This document shows positions 41,860 to 51,274 of a stretch of DNA of 64,000 nt, piece after piece. The stretch's first letter is position 1. Every line of letters begins with the position of its first letter. The position numbers and the translations under genes are program-made. The notes beneath the pieces are model-generated. The model saw nothing but the letters and a program-made list of their open reading frames with translations. It searched no databases and was not told the DNA's origin. Source of the stretch: Novosphingobium sp. FSW06-99. GTDB lineage: Bacteria; Pseudomonadota; Alphaproteobacteria; Sphingomonadales; Sphingomonadaceae. The DNA is taken from the NCBI RefSeq assembly GCF_001519065.1, contig NZ_KQ954254.1:324730-388729 (forward strand). Direction: 5' to 3'.

Positions 41860-43302
41860 TCACTGCAACGGGTGCTGGCCCAGCACCTTCTCGAACTGAA
41901 GAGCCGCCGACATCTGCGGCGACATGGCATTGCGCAGCGTGCCCTCGATGCGGATGGTCCGATCAAGGATCTGCTCGGTGCGGGTCAGCCGCTCGGAATT
42001 GTGGATCACTTGCGCATCGAGCGTGTGGGTAACCTCGCGCAGTTGGTCCTGCCACTGCTTCAGGGTCATCGGATCGGCGTTCTGGAACGACGACTGCCCA
42101 TCGGTGACCATTTTGTAGAACTGCTGAACGACCGTCTCGAGGAGATCGACCGACGTGATTTCGGCGAGCTCTGACAGGTCGGCCGTGTTCATGCCGCCGA
42201 AGCTGGCCGCCGCGTTGACCACCATGATCTTGTAGAGCGGAATTGTCGTTGCGCCGAGGAGGCCGATCTCTTCGCTGGTCAGCTGCTGGTTGCCCTGGAT
42301 TCGCCCGGCGATATCGATGAGCAGGTTGTAGACCCGGGTCTTCAACGCGCTGGCGCTCGAAACCGTAAGTGTCGATTGCGTCGGGTTGAGGCACTGGTCG
42401 GTGTTGTCGCAAGTGAAGACCTGTGCGCTGCTGCCGCCATCGAGGAGCGCGGTGATCAGCGCGGGATCGCCCTGGCCCAGGAATTTGTAGGTTGGACCTT
42501 GGGTATCGCTGGTGCCGGGTTGATAGATTACCGTGCCGACAAGGCTCATAAGATACTGTTTGAACGCGGTGTCGAAACTCGGGTATTTCTGGGTGAGCAT
42601 GGACCAGGTGTAATTGTAGGGCCCGGAGGGAATCGTCTTGTCTGCGTTCGAGGAGAGCGTCGACGTCTGGCTGCCACCAGTCCCGCACCCTTGGGCAGAC
42701 GCCGCCCAATCCGAAAAGATCCCCTGGCTGTTGCCGATCGTTTGGCAGAAGTGGGAATCGCGCGCGCCGACCATGCCTGCCAGGCCCGCTGCCGCCTGTT
42801 CGCCAGCCTGGCAGGCATTGAGGCTGTGCTGGGTGAACTGCTGGAGCTTCTGCATGACCTTCTCGATCGATGAGCCGATCTGCGAGGAGATGGCGTTGAT
42901 CGCGAGGTCGAAGACGAAGGCGAGCGCGCCGTTCGCCGCAGCCTTCATGGCGGCGACGATCTGGTCGGTGTTGATGAACGAGAAGCTGCCAGTGAAAATG
43001 TCGATTCCGCCACAGCCGGCCTTGACGCTGGGCATCTGGAGCGATCCCAACGAGTAGGTCTGCTGGGCAGGGAAACGCACCCAGAGATTTCCGCCGCTGT
43101 AATATCCGCCCTGCTGCCCATTGTAGGCGACTGGGCCAGTGACGTTGGCCGAGCCGCCCAAGCTGCTGAAGAAGGAACCCAACTGGCCGTTGACGTCGGC
43201 CTGAGCCGTTTGGACGACAACCAGGTTTGTCGCTGCGAGCAGGGTCAGCCAAAGGCCGAGGACCCGCGGGAGCCGACGGATGGATCCGGGTTGTGCACAC
43301 AT
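41860..43302 (-). CDS. traH: TraH, F-pilus assembly protein
   Basis: A 480-residue exported protein with signal peptide (LGLWLTLLAATNLVVVQTAQA) and the TraH landmarks GCGGIDIFTGSFSFINTDQI and AGEQAAAGLAG. A coiled-coil tail (HTLDAQVIHNSERLTRTEQI) closes it. Several Cys pairs fit periplasmic disulfides. TraH supports pilus extension with TraF, TraW, TraU and TrbI. Start ATG overlaps the TraF stop (TGATG). Confidence 0.95.
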   Translation of the reverse strand: MCAQPGSIRRLPRVLGLWLTLLAATNLVVVQTAQADVNGQLGSFFSSLGGSANVTGPVAYNGQQGGYYSGGNLWVRFPAQQTYSLGSLQMPSVKAGCGGIDIFTGSFSFINTDQIVAAMKAAANGALAFVFDLAINAISSQIGSSIEKVMQKLQQFTQHSLNACQAGEQAAAGLAGMVGARDSHFCQTIGNSQGIFSDWAASAQGCGTGGSQTSTLSSNADKTIPSGPYNYTWSMLTQKYPSFDTAFKQYLMSLVGTVIYQPGTSDTQGPTYKFLGQGDPALITALLDGGSSAQVFTCDNTDQCLNPTQSTLTVSSASALKTRVYNLLIDIAGRIQGNQQLTSEEIGLLGATTIPLYKIMVVNAAASFGGMNTADLSELAEITSVDLLETVVQQFYKMVTDGQSSFQNADPMTLKQWQDQLREVTHTLDAQVIHNSERLTRTEQILDRTIRIEGTLRNAMSPQMSAALQFEKVLGQHPLQ

Positions 43303-44267
43303 CAGAAGTCGCTCCCCGGCTTGACGCTGGTCAGGTAGAATATGCGTTGCAGCACCTCATCCTCGGCCATGACCCCGTAACCGATCGGGATCGGCTTCTT
43401 GAGGTAAGTGTCGAAGAGCACGAGCGCCGGCACCTGTCCGCCCTCAAGCCCCATCTTCTCGTACTGACCGCGATTGACGACAAAGCGCGGAAAAGCCGGG
43501 TTTGCGCCGCCGTCCATCGAGACTGGAAGCACCGAGAGGTGGTACTTGTCGGCGAGCGAGCGCACGACCGGTGAAAACACCTCGCAAGCGCCACAGGAGC
43601 CTGAGTAGAAGAAGAACAGGCCGTAGCGCTCGGACAGCGTCGCGATCGTCGCCTCGCGGTCGGTTTTGCGCTGTTCGAGCCAGGCACTTTTACCGAGCGT
43701 GTTGACGGGCCGCTGCAAGGTATAGTCGAGGTCGGGATGCTGCCAGATCGCCCGTTCCCAGACATCGGCGAACATCGATGCACGATCGAGTTGCTCGCGC
43801 TGGTAGCGGACATAGGCGATGATATTTGCTGGCGAAGGCTCCAGCACGGCCTTCGCCTTCAGCTCTTCGAGGCGTGCCCCGATCCGGTCGAGACGCTGGC
43901 GATAGGATTCCGCTGCCAACGTTGGAGCCGATCCTTTGCGATCAGCGGGTTTCGGACGCTCACAGTAGAACCAGGTGCCTAGCTTGCGTTGACCACAATA
44001 GAAGGGATCCTGACCAGGCGCGACAACCGCATCGTCCTGGTTGGACGTGGCCGGCTGCGTGGAATTGTCACCGGTCACGTCGCTGGCAGCAACTGCCTCC
44101 TCGACCGACGGGCTGCTGTCGGGTGTGGGAGGGGCAGTTGCCGCCCAAACTGGCATGCCGAGCAGCGTCAGCGCGGCAATGCCGCCGATACCCAATGCGG
44201 CGCGGCCGCTTGTCAAACGTCCGATCATCGCCGGGCTCCTTGTCATATGGAATGGCTGCCGGGTCAT
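43302..44267 (-). CDS. traF: TraF, periplasmic thioredoxin-fold assembly protein
   Basis: A 321-residue exported protein; hydrophobic signal segment at about 25-43. The C-terminal thioredoxin-like domain has LFFFYSGSCGACEVFSPVV with the redox motif C225-G-A-C228; F-plasmid TraF lacks these cysteines, so this version may be redox-active. Upstream a Cys pair (YCGQRKLGTWFYCERP) is typical of the TraF N-terminus. The ATG overlaps the traN stop by 4 bases. It works with DsbC and TraH/U/N in disulfide-rich assembly. Confidence 0.93.
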   Translation of the reverse strand: MTRQPFHMTRSPAMIGRLTSGRAALGIGGIAALTLLGMPVWAATAPPTPDSSPSVEEAVAASDVTGDNSTQPATSNQDDAVVAPGQDPFYCGQRKLGTWFYCERPKPADRKGSAPTLAAESYRQRLDRIGARLEELKAKAVLEPSPANIIAYVRYQREQLDRASMFADVWERAIWQHPDLDYTLQRPVNTLGKSAWLEQRKTDREATIATLSERYGLFFFYSGSCGACEVFSPVVRSLADKYHLSVLPVSMDGGANPAFPRFVVNRGQYEKMGLEGGQVPALVLFDTYLKKPIPIGYGVMAEDEVLQRIFYLTSVKPGSDF

Positions 44268-47200
44268 TGTCCTGTCCCCGGGCCATGCGTTTGATAATAG
44301 GATTGGACCTTCTGCTGGATCTCGGTCGAGGTCTGGAGCGAGTTCGGCAGCGACACCGCACTGGTGAAATCGGCAAAGACTTCCGAGAAATCCATTTTGG
44401 AAAGATCGAGGTGCGAGAACTGGTCGATCGTAAAGCCCGCGCAGTTGGGGCTTTTCGCGTTACCGAAATCCAGTCCCAATTGCGCACGACCCTGTTCCTG
44501 GATCACGCGCGCCAGCTTGGATTGATAGCAGCAGTAGGTCTTGCGCTCGGTCGAGCAGACGAAGAGGAAATGTGACGAGCAATATTCGCCTACGTAATGG
44601 CACAGGCCGAGGCGATCCTTGACGTCGAGCAGCATCTCCTCCCTCGAGCACAGGAAAAGCACGAGGAACTGGGTCACCATGCCGAGCAGGAAGGCATAAT
44701 TTCCAGAAAGCAGGCCAGCGAGGGCCAGCCCGGCCGATGCTCCCGTCAGCAGCCCGGACACTTTGCCGGCGCAACAGTTGACTAGGCCGAACAGCGGCTT
44801 GTGGCAGCCGGTTGCATTGCCCGCGAAGATGGTCAGCGCTTGCGCATTGAATTGGCTCTTCGCATCGTTCATGGCGTTCATCGCCACGAGCGCCTTGGCC
44901 AGATCTGGCGATGGGTCGCGCGGCAGCTGGGTGCAGCTGCCATCGAGGCAGTAGACATCGCCGCTGCATGAATAGGTGGGGCTGCCCGTGCTCGCCGCTG
45001 GCGTCGTGCATTTGTAGACCTCGCTCTTGACCTGGCACGGCCCGTTTTGGGGGTCGTCGAGGCAGACCTCGTGGTCGAAGCTGCAATTGCTTTTGGACTG
45101 GAGCGTGGAGCAGTCGTTGGCGCTCGATAACGTTCCGCAGTTGTAAGTCGCCTGCCATTGCCAGCAATCGTGGGTGACCTGAACGCCAGCGACGGTCCGG
45201 GTCGCAGGCGATGAATCGACACAAACCTCGGTCGGCGGCATGCAGGCCATTCCGCCCGCACCGCCGGAACTCGATGCTGGGACAGTCGCTATGCAGTTGG
45301 TGCCCGAGACCGTGGTCCCCGATGGGCAGGAATAGGAGGGGGCCGCCGCCTGGGTCTGGTTTTGGGTGCAGGTCGAGCCATCGACGATAAACCCCGCCGG
45401 GCACGTATAGGCGGGTGAGGCTGCCTGGCTCGTGACGCATTGCGTGCCCGACAATGTCATTCCCGAGGGGCACGCATAAGCCGGCGTCGCCGAAACAGTC
45501 GTGGTGAGGCTGCAAGCCGTCCCGCTCAGGGTCCAGCCAGCGGGGCAGGCATAAGTGACGCTGGCCACTTGTGTACCCGTCCCGGTGCAGGTCGTTCCGG
45601 ACAGGGTATAGCCGGTTGGGCAGCCATAGCTGACACTCGCGGGCTGAGTACTGGTGCCAACGCACTGGTTTCCAGAAAGTGTGGTCCCGGCCGGGCAACT
45701 GTAGGAGGCTGTCGCGCCTTGGCTCAAAGTCTCTGAGCAGGTGGTGCCGCTGAGCGTGAATCCGATCGGGCACGTATAAAGCACGCTGGCCGCTTGCGAT
45801 GTGCTGGTCGTACAATTCTGCCCCGATACCGTACCTCCTGAGGGGCAGGAATAGCTGACATCGGCCGGTTGGGTGCTGCTGGTGATGCACGTCGAGCCCG
45901 AGAGCGTGCCGCCTGATGGGCAGCTGTAGGTCGGGGTTGCGGCTTGGCTTGCCGATCCCGTGCAGGTGGCGCCGAGGTAGTTCGAACCCGGCACCCCCGG
46001 GATGCCGGCCACGCCGGTTTCATCGAAGCAATAGCTGGCGCCAAGACAATAGGTGTTCGACGCTCCAGTCCCGAAATTTGTCGAACCCGAGCAGGAATAG
46101 ACGTAATCGGTTTGCGTGAACGAACTGCCGATGCCGTAGGCTGAGCCCCAAGTGATTTGCGGGGGTTGTTGGCTTTGGGAGACCTGGCTGCAAGTGGGCT
46201 CGACGGCAAAGGAACCGCAGTCCGATAGGGTCGTGAGCAGAGTGGTCTGGCTGCTGTAATCAAAAACGAGGTCCCATTCCGACGAGTGACAGGCATAGCG
46301 GAATTGGCTCGCGGTGCCACCGGACGGGCAGGAATAGGTCGATGTCGCGTAGTTGACCGGTTGCGAACAGGTGGTGCCAGACAGCGTCCAGCCCGCAGGG
46401 CAGGACCAGCTTGCGTTGGCAGCATAGCTCGATTCTTGCGTGCAGGTCGTGCCAGACAGCGTCATCCCGGAGGGGCACGAATAGTTCGGCGTTGCTGCGT
46501 AAGACGAGGCCTGGATGCAATTCGATCCGGAAAGGCTGTCACCGGCGGGGCAACTGTAGGTTGGGCTCGCCGCCTGGGTCAGCACCTCCTGGCAGACCGA
46601 ACCGCTCAGCGTATAACCCGTCGGGCACGAATAGGTCGGACTTGCAGCCTGGCTCGTCGACTGCGTGCAATTGGTGCCGGCAAGCGTCCACCCTGCGAGG
46701 CACGTATATTGTGAGCCCGCCGATTGGGTGACCGGGCCGTTGCAACTGGTCCCGGAGAGAGTCCAACCCGCAGGGCACGAATAAGTCGGTGCCGCGGCCT
46801 GCGTCTGGTTGCTGGTACAACTGGTGCCCGACAGCACGTAGCCCGCAGGACAGGAGTATCCCGACGCGGTAGCGGCCTCAGTCTCGGTACACGTGGTCCC
46901 GGACAGGCTGAAGCCGGACGGACAGGTGTAGCCGGTGAGGCTTGCTGCCTGGACGGTGACGAGGCTGCACTGGTTTCCGGCAAGGTTCCAACCCGGCGGG
47001 CAGGAATAGGTCACGATGGCCGCTGTGGTCTGGACGCATTCGTTGCCCTGCTGGACATAGCCCGATGGACAAGCGGCGGCCGTGCCGAGCTTGGCGTTGC
47101 AATCAGAACTGTCGACCGACGAACCCTGATAAGTTTGGACAGGTCCGTTGTCGGTTGCACCCGGGACGCCCGGCGCCTGGTCCAGCGGTGGCGGCACGAA

Positions 47201-48007
47201 GCACCACGAGGTGTGATTTATGCAGTAGTTGCTTGAGGCCGGCGTGCCGAAATTTGTCTGGCCGGTGCAATTGTAGGTCGTGTCGGTTTCGGTGAAGTTG
47301 AGCCCGATCCCGGCGCCCGAAGGCCAGGTCGTTTGCGGGGCCTTGGTGGTTTGCGCAACCTGACTGCATGAAGACTGGCTGGCGAAGGAACCGCAATCCG
47401 ATACCTGTGCCAAATAGAAGGTCTGATTGACGCTGGGATTATAGATGTCCCATTCGGAGGTGTGGCAGGTGAACTGATGGGCGCTGGATAGCTGGTTGCT
47501 CCAACCGATGGTGCAGGTGAAACTGCTATCCACTTCGGCCTGCCCGATCTGGCAGGAATCGTAATAGGTGCTGGGCGCACCCGCACTCGGCGGCAATTGC
47601 TGACAATTGCCCTGACTTCCGCCGGCTCCCGTCCCACCGGAGAAACTGTTCGGGTTGGCTTCGACCGTCTTCGCATTGGAGAGCCCGAGCGTCGAGGTAT
47701 CGACCGTGGGCCGATTGGGATTGGTGACGATCGCGTAAGGCTCGCTGGTCGTCGCTTGGACCGCACCGTCGTTGGCAAGGAGATCCGGGCGGGCCATGTA
47801 ATTGCCCTGAGGCAAATCTGCGCCGCTGTAGCCGGGCACGCTATTGGGCGCGCTTTGGCTGGTCACGATACCGTTGAGTTGGCCCTGCAATTGCCCCGCA
47901 ACAGCCGTTGCCGCCGCTTTGGGATCAACGCTCTGTGCATCGAGCGTCGAGGTCGCGAACGTCGCGAGGGCGCCAGCGAGGCAAGCGAGGGCGGAGAACC
48001 TGCTCAA
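44264..48007 (-). CDS. traN: TraN, Cys-rich outer-membrane mating-pair protein with long repeat arrays
   Basis: A 1247-residue protein (F TraN is about 600), with signal peptide SALACLAGALATFATSTLDA. A Cys-rich module (about 172-300: CHTSEWDIYNP, SDCGSFASQ, NFGTPASSNYC) recurs at about 565-680 (CHSSEWDLVFD, SDCGSFAVE, NFGTGASNTYC). Each copy is followed by an array of about 23-residue repeats of the form YSCPxGxTLSGTxC; I count about 10 in the first and 9 in the second. The C-terminal 300 residues are the TraN family domain. TraN contacts the recipient outer membrane, so repeat number may set receptor reach or specificity. Confidence 0.93.
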   Translation of the reverse strand: MSRFSALACLAGALATFATSTLDAQSVDPKAAATAVAGQLQGQLNGIVTSQSAPNSVPGYSGADLPQGNYMARPDLLANDGAVQATTSEPYAIVTNPNRPTVDTSTLGLSNAKTVEANPNSFSGGTGAGGSQGNCQQLPPSAGAPSTYYDSCQIGQAEVDSSFTCTIGWSNQLSSAHQFTCHTSEWDIYNPSVNQTFYLAQVSDCGSFASQSSCSQVAQTTKAPQTTWPSGAGIGLNFTETDTTYNCTGQTNFGTPASSNYCINHTSWCFVPPPLDQAPGVPGATDNGPVQTYQGSSVDSSDCNAKLGTAAACPSGYVQQGNECVQTTAAIVTYSCPPGWNLAGNQCSLVTVQAASLTGYTCPSGFSLSGTTCTETEAATASGYSCPAGYVLSGTSCTSNQTQAAAPTYSCPAGWTLSGTSCNGPVTQSAGSQYTCLAGWTLAGTNCTQSTSQAASPTYSCPTGYTLSGSVCQEVLTQAASPTYSCPAGDSLSGSNCIQASSYAATPNYSCPSGMTLSGTTCTQESSYAANASWSCPAGWTLSGTTCSQPVNYATSTYSCPSGGTASQFRYACHSSEWDLVFDYSSQTTLLTTLSDCGSFAVEPTCSQVSQSQQPPQITWGSAYGIGSSFTQTDYVYSCSGSTNFGTGASNTYCLGASYCFDETGVAGIPGVPGSNYLGATCTGSASQAATPTYSCPSGGTLSGSTCITSSTQPADVSYSCPSGGTVSGQNCTTSTSQAASVLYTCPIGFTLSGTTCSETLSQGATASYSCPAGTTLSGNQCVGTSTQPASVSYGCPTGYTLSGTTCTGTGTQVASVTYACPAGWTLSGTACSLTTTVSATPAYACPSGMTLSGTQCVTSQAASPAYTCPAGFIVDGSTCTQNQTQAAAPSYSCPSGTTVSGTNCIATVPASSSGGAGGMACMPPTEVCVDSSPATRTVAGVQVTHDCWQWQATYNCGTLSSANDCSTLQSKSNCSFDHEVCLDDPQNGPCQVKSEVYKCTTPAASTGSPTYSCSGDVYCLDGSCTQLPRDPSPDLAKALVAMNAMNDAKSQFNAQALTIFAGNATGCHKPLFGLVNCCAGKVSGLLTGASAGLALAGLLSGNYAFLLGMVTQFLVLFLCSREEMLLDVKDRLGLCHYVGEYCSSHFLFVCSTERKTYCCYQSKLARVIQEQGRAQLGLDFGNAKSPNCAGFTIDQFSHLDLSKMDFSEVFADFTSAVSLPNSLQTSTEIQQKVQSYYQTHGPGTGQ

Positions 48008-48756
48008 TCGCCGTTTCTCAAGTTCTTGAGTGCAAGTCGTGCCACCGGCGAGCCCGGTCCTTGTCCCTCGGCGAAGGTTTCGAGCGCAAAGCTAGTGGTG
48101 ACGTTCCCTGCGAGCCGGTCATAAGCTGGCGGCTCACTCGTGCAGTCTGTGCCCGAGCACAGCGCAAAGCTCGACGAGGCGGCGACATAGGTCGGCACCG
48201 CTTCGACGCGAAAGGCGCGAAACAGGCGCGGATCGATGCTGATACGGACAGGCGCGCCTGGGGGGACGACCTTGCGAAGCTGGTCCATGAAGGCGTGGCC
48301 ACCTCCGCTGGAGAACCCCCGAAATACGACCATGCCGCCAGCCTTGGTGACATCGGCGATCAGGTGATGCAGCGAATCCTCGGGCATCGAGAGGCTGGCG
48401 AATGCGATGAACATTGGCGCCGAGCGGTCCTCCGGCTTCATCGTTTGCGCGGCCTGGCTCACCAGCGAGTCGAGATCGACGCCGCCTGGTACCGGATAGG
48501 CGGGGGTCGGCTTGAGCGCCGCGACATTGCTGGCAGCCGCCTCGACCATGCGCTCGACCGTCGCACGCTGCTCGGCGTTGGCCTTGGCTTGGGCGTGAAG
48601 CACCTGCGTTACGAACTGCGATAGATCGGCAGCCCCCGCGTGCGCGCGCTTGTCGATTGCTTCGAGGTCGAGCCCATCAACACTGGTTTGCGCGATCGCG
48701 GCACCAACACCGATCCCGGCGATGGCGATGCCGATGAGGAGGAAGCGCTTGGTCAT
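48004..48756 (-). CDS. trbC: TrbC, pilin assembly/mating protein
   Basis: A 250-residue exported protein (signal FLLIGIAIAGIGVGAAIAQ) with the TrbC-type TraW/TrbC domain: MFIAFASLSMPEDSLHHLI and GGMVVFRGFSSGG, then PRLFRAFRVEAVPTYV. GGGGGAG precedes the ATG at 48756. Its stop overlaps the traN start by 4 bases. In F, TrbC pairs with TraW in the periplasm and is required for pilus assembly. Confidence 0.93.
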   Translation of the reverse strand: MTKRFLLIGIAIAGIGVGAAIAQTSVDGLDLEAIDKRAHAGAADLSQFVTQVLHAQAKANAEQRATVERMVEAAASNVAALKPTPAYPVPGGVDLDSLVSQAAQTMKPEDRSAPMFIAFASLSMPEDSLHHLIADVTKAGGMVVFRGFSSGGGHAFMDQLRKVVPPGAPVRISIDPRLFRAFRVEAVPTYVAASSSFALCSGTDCTSEPPAYDRLAGNVTTSFALETFAEGQGPGSPVARLALKNLRNGD

Positions 48757-48766
48757 GGCTCCCCCA

Positions 48767-49774
48767 TCAGAACGCGCAGCAATTACGCTTGCGCCACACA
48801 AGGTAGCCGACATCCTCGCCAACCACCGGGTAGGTATGGGAGGTCAATTGCAGCACGGTCGAGCCGCCAGGCGGTTGACAGGCATAGCGCCCGGACGTCG
48901 CTGGAAGCGGGTTCACCATCTGCAGGCGGTACTGCTGCTTCTGCATGATCGGCATGAGGTATTTGCCGCAGAGGCCCTGACTGCCCATGGTTCCCCAGGC
49001 GAGCGCGGTGCGGTGCATCTTGTAGACCATGCGTTCGGCCGCGAGCCGCATCGACTGGTCCATGGTCGAGTTGTTCCCGATGTTCCCGGTCATCGGATAC
49101 ATCGAACCGTTGCAGCCCGCGCACCAGAACAGAGAGTCGAGCGGCAAAGCCGCAGTCGCCGCCACGCAGTCCGCGGCGCAAGCCACCTGTGCCAGCGGAA
49201 AATCGAACACCACCGTCTCGGGAAAGACGAGCGCGGCCAGCGTATCGTCCTGCCAAGTCGGGTCGAGTTCGGTCATGTAGGCGAGGTCGAACGAGGCCTG
49301 TTCGAAACAGATGAAATCCGCGAGCAACTCCAGGAGGTAGAACAGCGGATAGACGTAATAGTGCGCCTGATACTGGGCGGTCATCTCGGTGTTCCCGCCC
49401 TTTTGCGAGGCAGCCGAGACATGACCGTTGCCAACATACATGCCGGGGTTGATCGTGATCCCGCCAAGGTTCGGGAAGCAGAACGGCTTGGTCGTCACAT
49501 CGACGAGCCGCACCGGCTCCCAAAAGCCGAACGACAGGCCTGGCCTGAGGCCACACAGGCACACCGGCAGCGAAGGATTTGGCGGATCGGGCTTGTCGCC
49601 GGGCCACAAATCGAAGCCTCCGATCGATAGCGGGAAGAAGCAGTCCCAGCAGATGTCGGTGATCGGGTTTGGGAAATGCCCATGGCAAGTCGCCGATCCC
49701 TCGGCATCGGCGGTTTCAGCCAATCCCAAACCGACGATAGCCAGCAGTGCGGCGAGGAGGCGGCGCCGCATCAT
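48767..49774 (-). CDS. traU: TraU, periplasmic pilus/DNA transfer protein
   Basis: A 335-residue Cys-rich exported protein with signal peptide (LAALLAIVGLGLAETADA) and typical TraU blocks: FPNPITDICWDCFFPLSIGG, FWEPVRLVDVTTKPFCFPN, and GSQGLCGKYLMPIMQKQQYR. Many Cys residues imply DsbC-dependent folding. It overlaps the small membrane-protein gene upstream by 4 bases. Confidence 0.96.
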   Translation of the reverse strand: MMRRRLLAALLAIVGLGLAETADAEGSATCHGHFPNPITDICWDCFFPLSIGGFDLWPGDKPDPPNPSLPVCLCGLRPGLSFGFWEPVRLVDVTTKPFCFPNLGGITINPGMYVGNGHVSAASQKGGNTEMTAQYQAHYYVYPLFYLLELLADFICFEQASFDLAYMTELDPTWQDDTLAALVFPETVVFDFPLAQVACAADCVAATAALPLDSLFWCAGCNGSMYPMTGNIGNNSTMDQSMRLAAERMVYKMHRTALAWGTMGSQGLCGKYLMPIMQKQQYRLQMVNPLPATSGRYACQPPGGSTVLQLTSHTYPVVGEDVGYLVWRKRNCCAF

Positions 49775-50079
49775 TCGTCATGATCCCGTGCTGCCCAAGC
49801 ATCATCGGCGCGGAGTTTCAAAACGAGCCAGCGGGTGCCGACCATGAGCGCGTTCAGGGCAAGTACCAGCCAGACATGTGTTGCGATCCTTCCCATGCGG
49901 CTAGCAGCGATCGGCTCCCATGCCGCGGTCAGGAGCCCAAGGGCCACAAGCTGGACGATCAGCGCGACCCGGAAACTGCGCAGTTGGGGTGTCTCGGGAG
50001 CGGCCATCGGCGCCGGCAGCCGGTCTGCGAGCGCACTCTTCCATCGGTGCAAAGCCGGGATGATTCGCCAACCCATCAT
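49771..50079 (-). CDS. Small two-helix membrane protein between traW and traU
   Basis: A 102-residue inner-membrane protein with two helices (FRVALIVQLVALGLLTAAW and IATHVWLVLALNALMVGTRW) and a charged C-terminus ending ARDHDE. It has no F-plasmid counterpart I recognise. It is coupled to both neighbours by 4-base ATGA overlaps, so it is made with the pilus assembly proteins and probably acts with them. Confidence 0.75.
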   Translation of the reverse strand: MMGWRIIPALHRWKSALADRLPAPMAAPETPQLRSFRVALIVQLVALGLLTAAWEPIAASRMGRIATHVWLVLALNALMVGTRWLVLKLRADDAWAARDHDE

Positions 50080-50732
50080 GGCGTTGCCCCGACATGCGAG
50101 AGTGCGACTTCACGGATATCGAGTGCCTCGCCCTTCTGGCTGAGCAGTGCGGGCGTGTGCTCGATGCCGAAGCGCGAGGTCAACACGCCTTGCTGGTCGA
50201 AATAGAAGCGCCGCTTCATCTCTTTCATGCGGGCCGTGGGCGAGCCCTTCACCAGCACGATCCAGAGCTTGTCCGGCGCGCCCTGTTTCATCGCCCAGGA
50301 CAGTTCTGCAGTGTTGTCGCCATCGACGAAGGCAAAAGCATGGGCCATGCCTACCACGCGCAGAGGGTTGAACTTTTGCCCCTTCGCGGCGATCAGATTG
50401 CCGCGCGCGTCGCGGATATCGTCCGCGATAGTAACGGTCGGATCGAAGCTCCAATGTCGATCCACGATCGCCGGGCCAATGCCGGCGACGGGGTGGGGCC
50501 GGTGAACGCTGGCTTGGGCCGCCTCGACGAATTTCTGGTTCATCGCGGCGAGCGCCCCGCTCAGCTGCGCCGACTGCAAACGCGCCCGGATTACCGCGAG
50601 CAGATCTGGTTCCGCGATGGCCCAGGTCGATCCGAGCGTGCCGTAATCCTTTGCGCTCGCCACCGGAACCGGGCTCAGGCTGCCAAGAGCCAGGACAAGC
50701 AGCACTTCGAGCCGGATGCCTACCCAATTCAC
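50076..50732 (-). CDS. traW: TraW, pilus assembly protein
   Basis: A 218-residue exported protein, signal EVLLVLALGSLSPVPVASA, then KDYGTLGSTWAIAEPDLL as in TraW. The region KGQKFNPLRVV and FIDG-like AFAFVDGDNTAELSWA belong to the TraW/TrbC-type fold; the end reads GIEHTPALLSQKGEALDIRE. The start is GTG at 50732, overlapping the S26 gene stop (GTGA) and preceded by GGGGAG. Confidence 0.93.
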   Translation of the reverse strand: MNWVGIRLEVLLVLALGSLSPVPVASAKDYGTLGSTWAIAEPDLLAVIRARLQSAQLSGALAAMNQKFVEAAQASVHRPHPVAGIGPAIVDRHWSFDPTVTIADDIRDARGNLIAAKGQKFNPLRVVGMAHAFAFVDGDNTAELSWAMKQGAPDKLWIVLVKGSPTARMKEMKRRFYFDQQGVLTSRFGIEHTPALLSQKGEALDIREVALSHVGATP

Positions 50733-51274
50733 AAGATCGGCTCCCCGACACCAATCAGATGATGCCCGCAAACGAAGCCGATCGCGGAATAGCGACTGTC
50801 GAACCCGTCCTTGTGCGGGCTTGCCGCAAAGATGCAGCCGGTCGGCACAACTCCAGTCGGTCCGGGAACAAGCCTCTCGCCTTGCCGTGTCAACGGCTTG
50901 AGCCGCGCAACCTCGTGGCCATTGACCAGCACGCGCTCTGCGGAGCGCGAAACCACATCGCCGGGGACACCATAAGCGATCTTGGCGAAGGGCTTGGGAG
51001 TGGCCCCAAAATGTTTGACCACCAGCGGATCGCGGCCGGGATCAAAGACGACATAATCGCCGCGCTTTGGGAAACGCCCGGCCTCAACGAGGAGCGCCCA
51101 ATTGGGCAGCGACTCGCTCGCGTTGATGAAGATCGCGTGGGTGTCGTGCCAGGCCGCAAGCGATTGCAGACCAAAGTACCCTGAGACAAAGATGGCCGCG
51201 CCCACGAACCCCTTGGCCCAGGGTCGCATCGCGCGGTTGCGCCTTGTCTGGCAGGCCTCACTTGCCGTTGCCAT
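50729..51274 (-). CDS. S26-type signal peptidase of the conjugation operon (TraF/TrhF-like)
   Basis: A 181-residue protein with one N-terminal membrane segment (GFVGAAIFVSGYFGLQSLAA), the S26 nucleophile region FINASESLPNWALL, and the lysine region PFAKIAYGVPGDVV, followed by the box SRYSAIGFVCGHHLIG. S26 enzymes of conjugation operons mature or cyclise pilin; here traA is an obvious candidate substrate. ATG 51274 has GGAG 7 bases upstream and overlaps trbI. Confidence 0.87.
   Translation of the reverse strand: MATASEACQTRRNRAMRPWAKGFVGAAIFVSGYFGLQSLAAWHDTHAIFINASESLPNWALLVEAGRFPKRGDYVVFDPGRDPLVVKHFGATPKPFAKIAYGVPGDVVSRSAERVLVNGHEVARLKPLTRQGERLVPGPTGVVPTGCIFAASPHKDGFDSRYSAIGFVCGHHLIGVGEPIL

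Noticed and set aside
41963..43300. Minus-strand open frame (445 codons) within traH in another frame
   Set aside because: Overlaps the signal peptide and conserved TraH blocks; Arg/Pro-rich shadow composition.
45280..47040. Regular repeats that could suggest a CRISPR array
   Set aside because: The periodicity of about 69 bases is in-frame protein repeats of TraN (Cys motif every about 23 residues), not identical DNA repeats with unique spacers.
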